Shown here one piece after another: positions 24,426 through 35,020 of a DNA stretch of 64,000 nucleotides. The notes below the pieces were generated by a model. That model was not told the origin of the DNA and searched no databases. It saw only the letters and a program-made list of their open reading frames with translations. The translations under genes were made by a program, and so were the position numbers. Position 1 is the stretch's first letter; the number at the start of each line of letters is the position of its first letter. This stretch comes from Hyunsoonleella aquatilis (GTDB lineage: Bacteria; Bacteroidota; Bacteroidia; Flavobacteriales; Flavobacteriaceae), in assembly GCF_014270105.1 (NCBI RefSeq), contig NZ_JACNMF010000002.1, positions 434,001-498,000 on the forward strand. Reading direction: 5' to 3'.

Positions 24426-25187
24426 TTAATTTTCTATTTCTAATAAAATGGGGCAATGGTCGCTATGCACTGCTTCGGTAAGTATAACGGCTCTTTTGAT
24501 ATTTTCTTGTAACGGCTCGGAAACCATGGCATAATCCAAACGCCAACCTTTATTGTTGGCGCGTGCGTTGGCACGATAACTCCACCAGCTGTATTCTTGC
24601 CGTTCTGGATTTATGTATCGAAACGAGTCAATAAAACCACTATCTATAAAACTACCAATCCACTCCCGTTCCACCGGTAAAAACCCGGATACGCCTTTCA
24701 TTTTTGGGTTATGGATATCTATTTCTTCGTGACAGATATTGTAATCACCGCAAATCACCAAGTTTGGGATTTCGATTCTCAAATCGTTCACGTAATCTTG
24801 AAACATATCCATATAATCCAACTTGTGCTGCAATCTGGCATCATTCGTCCCCGAGGGTAAATACAGACTCATCACAGAGACGCCATCAAAATCTGCCCTT
24901 AAATTCCGCCCTTCAAAATCCATCGACTCAATCCCCGTACCGTATTCCACATGATTGGGTTCAATCTTGCTCAAAATAGCCACACCACTATAGCCTTTCT
25001 TTTGTGCACTAAACCAATATTGATAGGTATAACCTGCATCTTCAAACAGGCTCAAATCCAACTGCTCTTTCATCGCTTTGATTTCCTGCAAACAAATCAC
25101 ATCCGGATTTGCGCTTTTTAACCAATCGATAAAACCTTTATTTATTGCGGCCCGGATGCCATTGACGTTATAGGATATGATTTTCAT
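24426..25187 (-). CDS. xth: Exodeoxyribonuclease III
   Basis: The 253-residue AP endonuclease/3' exonuclease acts in base-excision repair. Motifs are IISYNVNGIRAA at the start, CLQEIK with the metal-binding Glu (about 35), GDYNICHEEIDI (about 148), SWWSYRANARANNKGWRLDY and the final SDHCPI with the catalytic His. Length is normal. It is probably transcribed with the OmpA gene. Confidence 0.95.
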   Translation of the reverse strand: MKIISYNVNGIRAAINKGFIDWLKSANPDVICLQEIKAMKEQLDLSLFEDAGYTYQYWFSAQKKGYSGVAILSKIEPNHVEYGTGIESMDFEGRNLRADFDGVSVMSLYLPSGTNDARLQHKLDYMDMFQDYVNDLRIEIPNLVICGDYNICHEEIDIHNPKMKGVSGFLPVEREWIGSFIDSGFIDSFRYINPERQEYSWWSYRANARANNKGWRLDYAMVSEPLQENIKRAVILTEAVHSDHCPILLEIEN

Positions 25188-25214
25188 TAATATTCTTTAT
25201 TTAATCTTTTCTTT

Positions 25215-25310
25215 TTTGGGCGTTCCCCTTTCGGGTCGGGCTTTCCGTTACAAGTCCTCGCGCCCTTTTAGTGGGGCGCTGTGGGCTTTCCTCTGCAATC
25301 CCTAACGCGG
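25215..25310. repeat. Structured dispersed intergenic element, copy C
   Basis: Third copy of the element. P1 GCGTT (25220-25224) with AACGC (25304-25308); P2 CCC (25225-25227) with GGG (25233-25235); P3 is a different, longer arm: GCGCCC (25260-25265) with GGGCGC (25274-25279), extended by AAGTCC with GGGCTT further out. Ends are conserved (TTTGGGCGTT and ATCCCTAACGCGG) while the middle has diverged. It occupies the gap between xth and the SUKH-like gene. Confidence 0.8.
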
Positions 25311-25350
25311 GCAGTTTCGCCATCTACAATGCTTACATAAAAGTCATCGC

Positions 25351-25764
25351 TTATTTGAAATCAACACACAGGTTCTGAAGATAATCTAAAAAGTCATTAT
25401 AAACTCCTTCGTAACTTTCAAAATCTCCACCAGAATCGATAAGACCGAATGTCCAATTATTTTCCGTATCGTACGCTTGACATTCTCCTCCAAAATCATC
25501 CCCTACAATTAATTTCCCTTTTAACTCTGAGGCCGTCTCCGGATCATATATCTCTTCGGGCTCTGTTAAAACATGAATAGAATAATGACTATCACCAATT
25601 GTTCCATATCCGAGCTCATTATATGGATATTTTAAATTAGGTGGTAATTCAGAGTATCTTTCCTCAATATCCTTTATCCATTCTTCCTTCACAACATCAA
25701 ATTGAGATTTAGGAAAAGTGTTTTGAATAAGTTTAATTATATTCCTTGTATTTATCATTTCCAT
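25351..25764 (-). CDS. SMI1/KNR4 (SUKH)-like protein
   Basis: The 137-residue acidic protein has the SUKH order: IEERYSELPPNLKYPYNELGYGTIG, an acidic loop, KLIVGDDFGG and SYEGVYNDFLDYL at the end. SUKH proteins are often immunity partners of secreted toxins, but no toxin gene lies nearby, so the role is open. Two starts are possible (25764 and 25758, two residues apart). It is divergent from the following large outer-membrane gene. Confidence 0.65.
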   Translation of the reverse strand: MEMINTRNIIKLIQNTFPKSQFDVVKEEWIKDIEERYSELPPNLKYPYNELGYGTIGDSHYSIHVLTEPEEIYDPETASELKGKLIVGDDFGGECQAYDTENNWTFGLIDSGGDFESYEGVYNDFLDYLQNLCVDFK

Positions 25765-25885
25765 ATAAACTATTCTGTGATAGCTAAAATAAATAATACG
25801 TTACTTTTACACGATAAATAACCAAAGGAGTTTTAACGAATTCTATTAACAAAATATTTTAGACGTATCGCAGTTTAAATACCTG

Positions 25886-28800
25886 ATGAAGCCTTTCCTC
25901 CTATTTATGATTGCCTTGTTTGGTTTTAGCGGTTTTGCGCAGAATCAAAATGGCAAGTACAGGACTAAAAAAATGGCGATAAGGGATACCATTTTAGTGG
26001 ACAGCGTAAGTATCAACTCCAGTTGGTTTTCGGTAAAAACAAAAGATGGTAAGGTTCTGGATTCAACTTATTATCAAATGGATTTTTCGACGGCGAAGTT
26101 GAGTTTTATCAAATCCGTTGAAACGGATTCAGTGATTATTAATTATTTGAAATTCCCAGAATTTCTGACCAAAACCTACAAGCAATTGGACGAAAGCATC
26201 ATTGTAAAAAACAATGATGGCCTTGAAAGATTGTACCAATTATCACAGCCCAATTCCAAATGGACCTTTACGCCTTTTGACGGACTGACCACCTCGGGCA
26301 GTATTTCGAGAGGAGTGACGGTTGGCAACAACCAAAACTCGGTTTTAAACAGTGAACTGGATTTACAGATTACAGGAAAATTGAGCGATAAAGTATCGCT
26401 ACGTGCCTCCATTCAAGATGCCAATATACCATTGCAGGAAAGTGGTTATAGTCAACGTCTGGACGAATTTGATCAAGTATTTATCGAATTGTTTACCGAC
26501 CGATGGAATGTCCGTGCCGGTGATATCGACTTGGAAAACAACAACTCTTATTTTGCCGAATTTTCCAAACGGGTGCAGGGTTTGTCCATAAATGCGAATT
26601 TAGGTGAAAAAGATTCGCAGACCCGTCTTTTTGCCGCGGGCGCTTTAGTGCGAGGCCAATTTACCACTAGCCAATTTACCGCCCAAGAAGGCAACCAAGG
26701 GCCTTATAAAATTCAAGGACCGAATGGTGAGCTCTTCGTATTGATAGTTTCCGGGAGTGAAACCGTTTATGTAAACGGAGTGGCCTTGGAACGTGGTGAG
26801 GACAAGGATTATATCATCGATTATAATGCAGGCGAAATTATATTCAATACCACATTTCCCATTACTTCAGAAATGCGGATTTTGATCGATTATCAATTTA
26901 GCGATAGAAATTATTCCCGCTTGGTAGCCTATGGCGGGGGCAGTTATAGCAGTGAAAAATTCAAAATTGGGGTATCGGTATATTCTGAAAATGATGCCAA
27001 AAACCAACCATTGCAACAGAATCTATCGGAAGCGCAGGTTCAAATTTTATCCAATGCAGGTGACGATATGTCTCAAATGATCGCTCCATCAGAAATTCAG
27101 GAATCCTTTAGTGAAAACCGTATTTTATATCGAAAGGAAATCGTTGGCGGTGAGGAAGTTTTTGTTTTTTCCAATGACCCAAATGATGAACTTTTCAGAG
27201 TAACGTTTACAAGAGTGGGAACCGACCAAGGCAATTACGACATTAGCGATGAGTTTAACAATCCTATAAATACCGTCTATGAATACGCAGGAGAATTACA
27301 GGGTGATTTTGCTCCCGTGATTCAGCTTGTAGCTCCAACAAAGCTACAAATGGCAGTGGTAAATGGTAGTTATACCCCCTCCGAAAAAACCTCGATTAAT
27401 TTTGAATTGTCGGGCAGTAAAAACGATTTAAACCTATTTTCAAATTTAGACGACAACGATAATGATGGCTTTGCGGGAAGATTAGAACTATTTCAAAGCA
27501 TCATTAAAAAAGACAGTCTTTGGAGTCTTAATGGTTATTTGGACACGGATTATATTCAGTCCAATTTTAGAAACCTACAGGGGCTTTACAATCCTGAATT
27601 CAATCGTGATTGGAATATTGACCAACCTGCAAGCAATCAAATTGTGTCGGGTTTGGGCGATCAAATGTTCCTGAATACGGGATTGCGATTGTTTCATCCC
27701 AAAAAGGGAAATGCCTCTTATCGGTTTGAGTTTCTTGATTTTTCATTAGGCTATAATGGTAGCAGACATTTAGTGGATGTCAATTTGAATTTGAATGGGG
27801 TCCGAATAATTTCAAATACAAGCTACCTCAATTCAGACTCAAATGAAAACACCTCAACGTTTCTAAGGTCTCACAATATTGTGGCCTATAACATGAAAAA
27901 AAGCTGGGTGGGAGGCAAGTTTTCGATAGAGGACAACCAAAAAACCGAAATTGCAACCCAAACTCTAAGCCCACTCAGTCAAAAGTTTAAATCCTATGAG
28001 GCTTTTGCCGGTATTGGCGACAGCACGAAAGTATTTGTCCAAATAGGTTATAAAAATAGAGTAAATGACAGTATCCGAAACAACCAACTTCAAAAGGTGA
28101 ACACGTCCAACACCTTTTATGTGGATTCAAGAATCATTCAAAATAAAAACACCAATCTGTCGCTATATGCTAATTATCGCACTTTGGACCACGAGGATGA
28201 AAACATCGACGATGAAAACTCTTTGAACTCCAGATTGCAATACAATCAAAAATTGTTCAAAAACATCATGCAGAGCAATACGGTTTTTGAAACGAATTCT
28301 GGGAGTATTTTTGAACAAGATTTTACCTATGTGGAAGTGGAGCCAGGGCAGGGCACCTATACTTGGATTGATTATAACGAAAATGGAATTCAAGAGTTGG
28401 AGGAATTTGAAATTGCTCCATTTCAGGATCAAGGCACGTTTATTAGGGTATTATTACCAAATCGCAGGCCTATCAAAACCCATCAAAATAGGTTTAGCCA
28501 AACCCTGACTTTTAATCCATCCCAATGGCGCGTTTCGGAAAACAAGTCCAAAAAATTCTGGTCTCATTTTTATAACCAAACCAGTTATTTAATCGATAGA
28601 AAAATCAGAAGAAACGGCGATAATTTCAATTTAAACCCCTTTGAAAGCGATGCTGAAAACCAATTGGGCTTGCAATTGAATTTTAGGAATGTATTGTTTT
28701 TTAACCGGGGCAAACAAAAATATACTACTTCATATACCTTCCTTTCAAATAAATCCAACAACACGCTTTCTGTTGGACTTTTGGAAAACAATTTGAAAAG

Positions 28801-29314
28801 CCATCAATTGAATTTCAATCATAAAATTCAGGAAAATTGGTTGGTCACGTTTCAATCTGCTATTGGCTCCAATGAAAGCTCTAGTGAAAACTTCACAAGT
28901 AAAAATTTTAAGTTTGATGAAGCCTTATTGAATCCCAAACTGTCTTATTTATTTAATGAGAATAGTCGTTTCGATATCTTTTATCAATTTACCATAAAAA
29001 ATAATACCATTGGCGCATTGGAAACCTTAAGACAACAAAAGTTCGGTCTGGGTTTCAATCTTTCTAAAAACGAAAAAGGGGCCGTAAACGGTGAGGTGAA
29101 TTATTTTTCCAATGATTTTAACGGCAGTCCGAATACGCCAGTTGCCTACCAAATGTTGGAAGGCCTGCAACCCGGAAGGAATTTTACCTGGACCTTGTTG
29201 GCGCAAAAAAAACTGACCAAATACCTTGATTTAAACCTCAGTTATTTTGGACGAAAAACCGAAATGAGCAAAACCATTCATACAGGGACTATTCAGTTAA
29301 AAGCTTATTTTTAG
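25886..29314 (+). CDS. Large outer-membrane beta-barrel-like protein, unknown function
   Basis: The 1142-residue protein has a signal peptide (MKPFLLFMIALFGFSGFAQ) and then almost wholly beta pattern with alternating Asn/Ser/Tyr residues, as in an outer-membrane barrel. The region 130-200 (GKLSDKVSLRASIQDANIPLQ) and the NYSRLVAYGGGSY segment resemble parts of the SprA/Sov-type surface proteins, but the length is half of SprA and the match is weak. It ends in FYR-like strand sequence (TIQLKAYF) with a terminal aromatic, typical of barrel proteins. Function is unknown. Confidence 0.75.
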   Translation: MKPFLLFMIALFGFSGFAQNQNGKYRTKKMAIRDTILVDSVSINSSWFSVKTKDGKVLDSTYYQMDFSTAKLSFIKSVETDSVIINYLKFPEFLTKTYKQLDESIIVKNNDGLERLYQLSQPNSKWTFTPFDGLTTSGSISRGVTVGNNQNSVLNSELDLQITGKLSDKVSLRASIQDANIPLQESGYSQRLDEFDQVFIELFTDRWNVRAGDIDLENNNSYFAEFSKRVQGLSINANLGEKDSQTRLFAAGALVRGQFTTSQFTAQEGNQGPYKIQGPNGELFVLIVSGSETVYVNGVALERGEDKDYIIDYNAGEIIFNTTFPITSEMRILIDYQFSDRNYSRLVAYGGGSYSSEKFKIGVSVYSENDAKNQPLQQNLSEAQVQILSNAGDDMSQMIAPSEIQESFSENRILYRKEIVGGEEVFVFSNDPNDELFRVTFTRVGTDQGNYDISDEFNNPINTVYEYAGELQGDFAPVIQLVAPTKLQMAVVNGSYTPSEKTSINFELSGSKNDLNLFSNLDDNDNDGFAGRLELFQSIIKKDSLWSLNGYLDTDYIQSNFRNLQGLYNPEFNRDWNIDQPASNQIVSGLGDQMFLNTGLRLFHPKKGNASYRFEFLDFSLGYNGSRHLVDVNLNLNGVRIISNTSYLNSDSNENTSTFLRSHNIVAYNMKKSWVGGKFSIEDNQKTEIATQTLSPLSQKFKSYEAFAGIGDSTKVFVQIGYKNRVNDSIRNNQLQKVNTSNTFYVDSRIIQNKNTNLSLYANYRTLDHEDENIDDENSLNSRLQYNQKLFKNIMQSNTVFETNSGSIFEQDFTYVEVEPGQGTYTWIDYNENGIQELEEFEIAPFQDQGTFIRVLLPNRRPIKTHQNRFSQTLTFNPSQWRVSENKSKKFWSHFYNQTSYLIDRKIRRNGDNFNLNPFESDAENQLGLQLNFRNVLFFNRGKQKYTTSYTFLSNKSNNTLSVGLLENNLKSHQLNFNHKIQENWLVTFQSAIGSNESSSENFTSKNFKFDEALLNPKLSYLFNENSRFDIFYQFTIKNNTIGALETLRQQKFGLGFNLSKNEKGAVNGEVNYFSNDFNGSPNTPVAYQMLEGLQPGRNFTWTLLAQKKLTKYLDLNLSYFGRKTEMSKTIHTGTIQLKAYF

Positions 29315-29347
29315 GAAATTTCAATCAGATTTTAGCATTTGGTAATC

Positions 29348-29379
29348 TATAATTGTAATATTGCAATATTACAATTATA
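29348..29379. repeat. 32-bp perfect palindrome between convergent genes
   Basis: TATAATTGTAATATTG (29348-29363) is followed at once by its exact reverse complement (29364-29379). It is all A+T apart from two G and two C. It lies 33 bp past the outer-membrane gene stop and 12 bp before the next hairpin. It could form a cruciform, bind a dimeric regulator, or be a decayed terminator. Confidence 0.85.
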
Positions 29380-29390
29380 TGATTCTTAAA

Positions 29391-29423
29391 AAAAGTCGGT
29401 ACTAAACGTAAGGACCGACTTTT
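29391..29423. terminator. Bidirectional terminator between the outer-membrane gene and sdhB
   Basis: AAAAGTCGGT (29391-29400) and ACCGACTTTT (29414-29423) form a 10-bp stem with a 13-nt loop; both strands end in T runs. Confidence 0.82.
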
Positions 29424-29433
29424 AAATTTATCT

Positions 29434-30174
29434 TTAAATAGAAGCTTTCATCAGCTCCCGATTCATTCTAGCAATATTATCTAAAGAAATACCTTTTGGA
29501 CATTCTACTTCACAAGCTCCGGTATTAGTACAGTTTCCAAAACCTTCCAAATCCATCTGTGCCACCATATTTTTTACACGGTCTGCCGCCTCTACTTGTC
29601 CTTGAGGCAACAGGGCATATTGCGAAACTTTAGCTCCAACAAATAACATGGCTGAAGAGTTTTTACACGTAGCCACACAAGCACCACAACCAATGCAGGT
29701 TGCTGCATCCATGGCTTCGTCTGCGGCATGTTTCGAAATTGGAATAGCATTGGCATCCTGGGTGTTTCCTGATGTATTTACAGAAATATAGCCTCCCGCT
29801 TGTTGAATACGCTCAAAAGCGGTTCTATCCACCACTAAATCCTTTATCACAGGAAAAGCAGCTGCCCTAAAAGGCTCAATGGTAATCGTATCGCCATCTT
29901 TAAACATACGCATGTGTAACTGGCATGTAGTAATACCTCTGTCCGGGCCGTGTGCTTCTCCATTGATGTACATAGAACACATCCCGCAAATTCCTTCGCG
30001 ACAATCATGATCAAAAGCTACAGGTTCTTGGCCTTCGGCAACCAACTGCTCATTCAACACGTCCATCATTTCTAAAAAAGACATATGTTCCGAAATATCG
30101 GTCACCTTATAATCTACCATTTGACCCTTTGCATTTGAGTCTTTTTGTCTCCAAATTTTAAGTGTTAAATTCAT
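29434..30174 (-). CDS. sdhB: Succinate dehydrogenase/fumarate reductase iron-sulfur subunit
   Basis: The 246-residue subunit passes electrons from the flavoprotein to quinone. The 2Fe-2S site is CREGICGMC...C (about 59-80), and the 4Fe-4S/3Fe-4S sites are [11 protein letters not shown] and [11 protein letters not shown]. The CREG (not CRSG) first motif fits the Bacteroidota/Wolinella-type class. It follows sdhA after 10 bp and is the last gene of sdhCAB. Confidence 0.97.
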   Translation of the reverse strand: MNLTLKIWRQKDSNAKGQMVDYKVTDISEHMSFLEMMDVLNEQLVAEGQEPVAFDHDCREGICGMCSMYINGEAHGPDRGITTCQLHMRMFKDGDTITIEPFRAAAFPVIKDLVVDRTAFERIQQAGGYISVNTSGNTQDANAIPISKHAADEAMDAATCIGCGACVATCKNSSAMLFVGAKVSQYALLPQGQVEAADRVKNMVAQMDLEGFGNCTNTGACEVECPKGISLDNIARMNRELMKASI

Positions 30175-30184
30175 AGCGTCTTTT

Positions 30185-32182
30185 TTATTTATAACTTCTT
30201 TCTTTTACTTCAATATTCTCGTAAGCCAGAGGCTCTTTATGCAGTTTAGCTTCACTCGGTTCACCTACATATTCCCAAGCGGAAACATATTGGAATTCTT
30301 TTCGGCGTTTGGCTTCACCCTCATCGGTTTGATATTCTTCCCTAAAATGTCCTCCGGCAGACTCTTCCCTTTGCAATGCATCTTTTGCAAACAATTCGCC
30401 TAATTCCAAAAAGTCAGCCACACGTCCAGCTTTTTCCAATTCTGGGTTCATTTCATTAGCACTACCAGGCACTTTAACCTCTTTCCAGAATTCTTCACGG
30501 ATTTCCTTTATTTCAACAATGGCTTCTTTTAAACCTTTCTCGTTTCTTGACATACCACATTTGTCCCACATCACTTTACCTAACTTTTTGTGGAAGTAGT
30601 CCACGGATTTTGTTCCGTTATTGGTAGTGAAAAATTTAATTCTATCCTGAACTGCTTTTTCAGCTTCATCGAATTCTTTAGTATCCGTTGGAATTTTACC
30701 TGTTCGGATATCATCAGCTAAATAATCACCAATTGTATATGGCAACACAAAATAACCATCCGCCAAACCTTGCATCAATGCCGAAGCTCCCAGCCTGTTA
30801 GCACCATGATCAGAGAAATTAGCCTCACCTATACAATACAGTCCGGGTACGGTAGTCATCAAATTATAATCCACCCAAACACCGCCCATGGTATAGTGCA
30901 CTGCAGGATAAATCATCATCGGGGTTTCGTATGGGTTTTGATCTACAATTTTTTCGTACATCTGGAAAAGGTTTCCATATTTAGCCTCGACAATAGCTTT
31001 ACCTAATTCATAAATTTTCGCTTTTGAAGGGTTGGAAATGTTATGGATTTTGGCTTGCTCTGTTCCATAGCGAGTAATGGCATCGGCAAAATCCAAATAC
31101 ACTGCTTCTCCGGTAGCATTTACCCCAAAACCAGCATCACAACGCTCTTTTGCCGCTCTTGAAGCAACATCCCTAGGCACAAGGTTGCCAAACGCTGGAT
31201 AGCGACGCTCCAAATAGTAATCTCTTTCCTCTTCTGATAAATCAGTAGGCTTCTTTTTACCTTCTCGTATGGCTTGGGCATCTTCCAGTTTGGCGGGCAC
31301 CCAAATTCGACCATCATTACGTAATGACTCAGACATCAACGTCAATTTAGATTGATAATCTCCCGAACGCGGAATACATGTTGGGTGAATCTGCGTATAA
31401 CAAGGGTTAGCAAAATAAGCTCCTTTTTTATGGATTTTCCATGCCGCGGTTACATTACTTCCCATTGCGTTGGTGGACAAGAAATATACATTCCCATAGC
31501 CTCCCGTTCCTACAACAACGGCATGAGCAGAATGACGCTCAATTTCACCAGTAATTAAATTTCTTGCGATAATGCCTCGCGCTTTTCCATCAACAATAAC
31601 CACATCCAACATTTCATGGCGGTTGAACATTTCAATCTTACCACGGGCTATTTGACGGTTCATTGCAGAATACGCTCCCAATAACAATTGTTGCCCAGTC
31701 TGTCCTTTGGCATAAAACGTTCTAGATACCAACACACCACCAAACGAGCGGTTGTCTAATAACCCTCCATAATCACGTGCAAAAGGCACACCTTGTGCCA
31801 CACATTGGTCAATAATATTTGCAGATACCTCGGCTAAGCGATAGACATTCGCTTCTCGCGAACGATAATCTCCACCCTTAACGGTATCGTAAAATAATCT
31901 GTACGTTGAATCCCCATCACCTTGATAGTTCTTTGCCGCATTGATACCTCCTTGTGCCGCAATGGAGTGCGCACGACGTGGAGAATCCTGATAGGCAAAT
32001 GCTTTTACATTATATCCAAGTTCAGCTAAAGTTGCCGCCGCAGAACCCCCTGCCAAGCCCGTACCAACAACAATGACATCAATATGCCGTTTGTTTGCCG
32101 GGTTAACCAGATTGATTTTATTTTTATAATCTGTCCATTTATCTTGAATTGGACCTTTTGGTACTTTTGAATCTAAAGCCAT
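30185..32182 (-). CDS. sdhA: Succinate dehydrogenase/fumarate reductase flavoprotein subunit
   Basis: The 665-residue catalytic subunit oxidises succinate to fumarate. It has the FAD-binding [10 protein letters not shown] near residue 40, the flavinylated His in [10 protein letters not shown], the catalytic region [11 protein letters not shown], the HGANRLGAS motif, and a long C-terminal part. It lies 12 bp after sdhC and is part of the TCA cycle/respiratory chain. Confidence 0.97.
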   Translation of the reverse strand: MALDSKVPKGPIQDKWTDYKNKINLVNPANKRHIDVIVVGTGLAGGSAAATLAELGYNVKAFAYQDSPRRAHSIAAQGGINAAKNYQGDGDSTYRLFYDTVKGGDYRSREANVYRLAEVSANIIDQCVAQGVPFARDYGGLLDNRSFGGVLVSRTFYAKGQTGQQLLLGAYSAMNRQIARGKIEMFNRHEMLDVVIVDGKARGIIARNLITGEIERHSAHAVVVGTGGYGNVYFLSTNAMGSNVTAAWKIHKKGAYFANPCYTQIHPTCIPRSGDYQSKLTLMSESLRNDGRIWVPAKLEDAQAIREGKKKPTDLSEEERDYYLERRYPAFGNLVPRDVASRAAKERCDAGFGVNATGEAVYLDFADAITRYGTEQAKIHNISNPSKAKIYELGKAIVEAKYGNLFQMYEKIVDQNPYETPMMIYPAVHYTMGGVWVDYNLMTTVPGLYCIGEANFSDHGANRLGASALMQGLADGYFVLPYTIGDYLADDIRTGKIPTDTKEFDEAEKAVQDRIKFFTTNNGTKSVDYFHKKLGKVMWDKCGMSRNEKGLKEAIVEIKEIREEFWKEVKVPGSANEMNPELEKAGRVADFLELGELFAKDALQREESAGGHFREEYQTDEGEAKRRKEFQYVSAWEYVGEPSEAKLHKEPLAYENIEVKERSYK

Positions 32183-32194
32183 AATTATGTAAGA

Positions 32195-32872
32195 TTAATG
32201 GTGAGGATTTAAATGATGAAAAATTGCAATAATGATAAAACCCAGCGGAATTAAAATGGAATAGGCCTTCCCTATTTGTTGCAATGTTTTTTTACGACCA
32301 GCAGTCGAGCCCATAGATTGAAATGCTGAGGTAAAACCATGGGCTAAATGCAAGCCCAATAGCACAAAAGAAACGACGTAGGCTCCGACTCTTAGGGGGC
32401 TGTGAAATTTCTCCACCATTTCGTGAAAATAACGGTACTCTCCATTATGCATACCTGACATGTCTCCTTGTATATATTTAACATTCAATTCAGGAAACCA
32501 AAAGTCAATAAAATGCAAAATGATAAATGCTAAAATTACTAACCCTGAATAAATCATATTCCTACTTACCCACGAGGAATTTGCTCCTCCATGATTCCTG
32601 GCGTAGCTTATACCATTTGCTTTTTTGTTTTTAAGTTCAAGCACAAAGCCCATCACAAAATGAAACACCACACCGAATATTAAAACTGGTTGTAACGCAA
32701 ATTGCACCAGAGGATTTGTCCCCATAAAATGCGAAAGTTCATTAAACAAATCTTCACTGAAAAGAGATGTAATGTTAACCGCTAAATGAATAATTAAAAA
32801 GAACATAAGGAAGAATGCAGAAAGTGCCATGGCAACCTTTCTTCCTATCGAAGACTTAAAAAATCCGCCCAT
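32195..32872 (-). CDS. sdhC: Succinate dehydrogenase cytochrome b subunit
   Basis: The 225-residue membrane anchor has five helices and several His that can bind haem (HLAVN near 30, HFVMGF near 77, HFIDFW, HLAHGF and HHLNPHH). One protein serves as anchor with no sdhD, as in the Wolinella/Bacteroidota type. It is the first gene of sdhCAB. Confidence 0.94.
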   Translation of the reverse strand: MGGFFKSSIGRKVAMALSAFFLMFFLIIHLAVNITSLFSEDLFNELSHFMGTNPLVQFALQPVLIFGVVFHFVMGFVLELKNKKANGISYARNHGGANSSWVSRNMIYSGLVILAFIILHFIDFWFPELNVKYIQGDMSGMHNGEYRYFHEMVEKFHSPLRVGAYVVSFVLLGLHLAHGFTSAFQSMGSTAGRKKTLQQIGKAYSILIPLGFIIIAIFHHLNPHH

Positions 32873-32899
32873 TTTATTTTGTTATTTTTATAAGAATTA

Positions 32900-32930
32900 C
32901 AAAGGTAGGCATGGGGGCAGTCTTAGGCAA
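32900..32930 (-). promoter_or_regulatory. Bacteroidota promoter for sdhCAB
   Basis: On the minus strand, TTG (32930-32928), 20 nt, then TACCTTTG (32907-32900) match the TTTG / TAnnTTTG consensus. The transcript would start about 20 nt before the sdhC ATG. Confidence 0.7.
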
Positions 32931-33021
32931 ATAACAAATGTCATGTTTTGTTATTTAGAATGATTTTAAAAAAGTTACTCGACCGATAAAAAAGCCCTCT
33001 TTGAAAAGAACTTCAATACAT

Positions 33022-34905
33022 CTATTCCAAAACGAGTTTTTTTGTAACCGATGCGTTATCCCCCAAAATTTTTATGATGTAGAGTCCACCGGATGCATTC
33101 GCCATGTTTACAGTTTTAACTTTAGAATCATCTGTGAAATTTTGAATGGAAATCACCCTGCCACTAACGTCATAAATTTCGATTGAAGTAATTGGTATGA
33201 TGGATTCATTGGTTAAAAAAAATGACTCCTTGGCAGGATTAGGATATATTCTTACTCCAAAACTAAGTTGTTCTTCTTCCACACTTAGTGGGCAGGCGGC
33301 CTCTGTCATTGTTGTCTCACCACAAACCGCAGATGCTTCACTTCTTGCTTGAATACCATTTGCGGCCATAATGTTATCCGCCGTCAGCTCCTTTTGTGAT
33401 ATCCCATTCGCCAAAGCCCAATGCATCACATCATCCATATCATTGCCATTTGAAACTGGATCAATGACATGGGCCAACTGATGACCATGCCCCAATTCAT
33501 GAAGTGCTATACTTTCAAAATCATATTGCGAACTTGTAAGAGTTCCTGTCCCAAAGTACCATGTTTCGGTTGTGCTAAGCGTGTCATCATCATCCACGCT
33601 ATTGTTAAAAACGATATCTAATTCATCAACAAACCAATTTATGGTACTTCCTCCACAACCCATATACCACGAGAAACACTTCCCTAACGTGCTATCATCT
33701 AATTCATCACCATTATCAAAACGAATTACATTATTGCCATCACCATTGTTTTCATCTATTCCAGCAATATCAACTGCGGTAGCTGTTCCACTAACTGTCC
33801 AATTTACACCCGTTTCACAAACCCACTTATTAAATGCTCTCATAAAGGCATCTTTGTAACCAGTTGGCATCATACCTGCACTGTGTGGGTCTGGTTCAGT
33901 TTCATTAAAAAAATCCGTTTGCATTTCCCATGTATAGCCTCCACCCCCATTTTTGTCCACGTGTCTGACTTGGTAAGCTTCTGTTCCAGTACCTGGATTA
34001 AAAGGGACATTAATTTCTGCATAGGACACGGTTAACGTAGATGAGTCCGTAGAAGTACCTCCACCACTATCCTCTACATAGATAGTTCCTGTTCCTGCTA
34101 AAGAAGGCACTTGCACTTCAATTCTATCATCTTGCCACAGATCAACTTCTGAATCCAACGCGGCAATATATGTATCGCCACCATCATCAGCATTTCTAAA
34201 CCAAACTTTCCCTTGTGTAGCCCCAAAATTTGTCCCGGTAATTATAAGCACATCCTTTGTGCCAGCAGTAACTGTAGAACTTCCTAATGTAATAGGCCCC
34301 GGAGGCATGGTGCTTTTCGAAGCCGCACTTTTCGCCATTTCCTGTTTTGCGTCATAGGACTTAAGCGCAACAAACTCTTTCTTCGTATACTGTTTAATTT
34401 CGTTGTAAAAGGCATCCGCAATACCCTCTTTTCTTTTAAAAGAATTGGCCGCCAAATTTTCCCTTAGGTTGTATCTGTAAAATCCCTGGGACAGCCCGTA
34501 CGGTTTAAATCTCTTAATACTCGATTTCCCTGATCTTGAAATTCTTTCATTACTGCCGTTCAACGTAAATACACCAATATCATCCTTATATAAAGTTAAT
34601 GTTGGGTGCACTATCAATGCTCTTAACCCAACTGTACCACCCTCGGTAACCACCTCAATCGTTGTTGCCGGGTTTCCCTTGAATATCTTGTAAACTTCAA
34701 CAGTGTTTATGGTATAAATCATTTTGTGGCCCTCATCCCATGTAGACCGTTTGGACACAACTTTTCCTTCTATAACAAGTTCGGATTTCTCAATTTGTTG
34801 TTTCAAAGACACCTCTCGAAGAAAGCCTTGCGCATTCAAATTACGCAACCCAACTAGGCTCAGGAGCCCAATAAATAATATACTAAAACATGTATTCTTT
34901 TTCAT
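33022..34905 (-). CDS. T9SS-secreted matrixin-like metalloprotease with TIG domain
   Basis: The 627-residue protein has a signal peptide (to NAQ, about 26), an IPT/TIG domain (about 203-296), a metalloprotease domain (about 300-520) and a type IX secretion sorting domain (about 548-627, with FGVRIYPNPAKESF and GLYIIKIL). The zinc site is HELGHGHQLAH: His469, His473 and His479 with Glu470 catalytic. The usual Gly at the eighth position of the matrixin motif is Gln here. MHW (Met-turn candidate) follows about 16 residues later. It would be exported to the cell surface or medium. Confidence 0.88.
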   Translation of the reverse strand: MKKNTCFSILFIGLLSLVGLRNLNAQGFLREVSLKQQIEKSELVIEGKVVSKRSTWDEGHKMIYTINTVEVYKIFKGNPATTIEVVTEGGTVGLRALIVHPTLTLYKDDIGVFTLNGSNERISRSGKSSIKRFKPYGLSQGFYRYNLRENLAANSFKRKEGIADAFYNEIKQYTKKEFVALKSYDAKQEMAKSAASKSTMPPGPITLGSSTVTAGTKDVLIITGTNFGATQGKVWFRNADDGGDTYIAALDSEVDLWQDDRIEVQVPSLAGTGTIYVEDSGGGTSTDSSTLTVSYAEINVPFNPGTGTEAYQVRHVDKNGGGGYTWEMQTDFFNETEPDPHSAGMMPTGYKDAFMRAFNKWVCETGVNWTVSGTATAVDIAGIDENNGDGNNVIRFDNGDELDDSTLGKCFSWYMGCGGSTINWFVDELDIVFNNSVDDDDTLSTTETWYFGTGTLTSSQYDFESIALHELGHGHQLAHVIDPVSNGNDMDDVMHWALANGISQKELTADNIMAANGIQARSEASAVCGETTMTEAACPLSVEEEQLSFGVRIYPNPAKESFFLTNESIIPITSIEIYDVSGRVISIQNFTDDSKVKTVNMANASGGLYIIKILGDNASVTKKLVLE

Positions 34906-35020
34906 TTGGTACGACTTTAAGCGTTAAAAAACAAAGAGAGGGATAACTCAAATATAACAAATAAAAATCTACTTTTTATTCATACTTTTACGTCAATCGC
35001 AAAATTAACATCTGCATAAC

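Noticed and set aside
26176-28791. Small frames inside the large outer-membrane gene
   Set aside because: All are shadows of one continuous 1142-codon frame.
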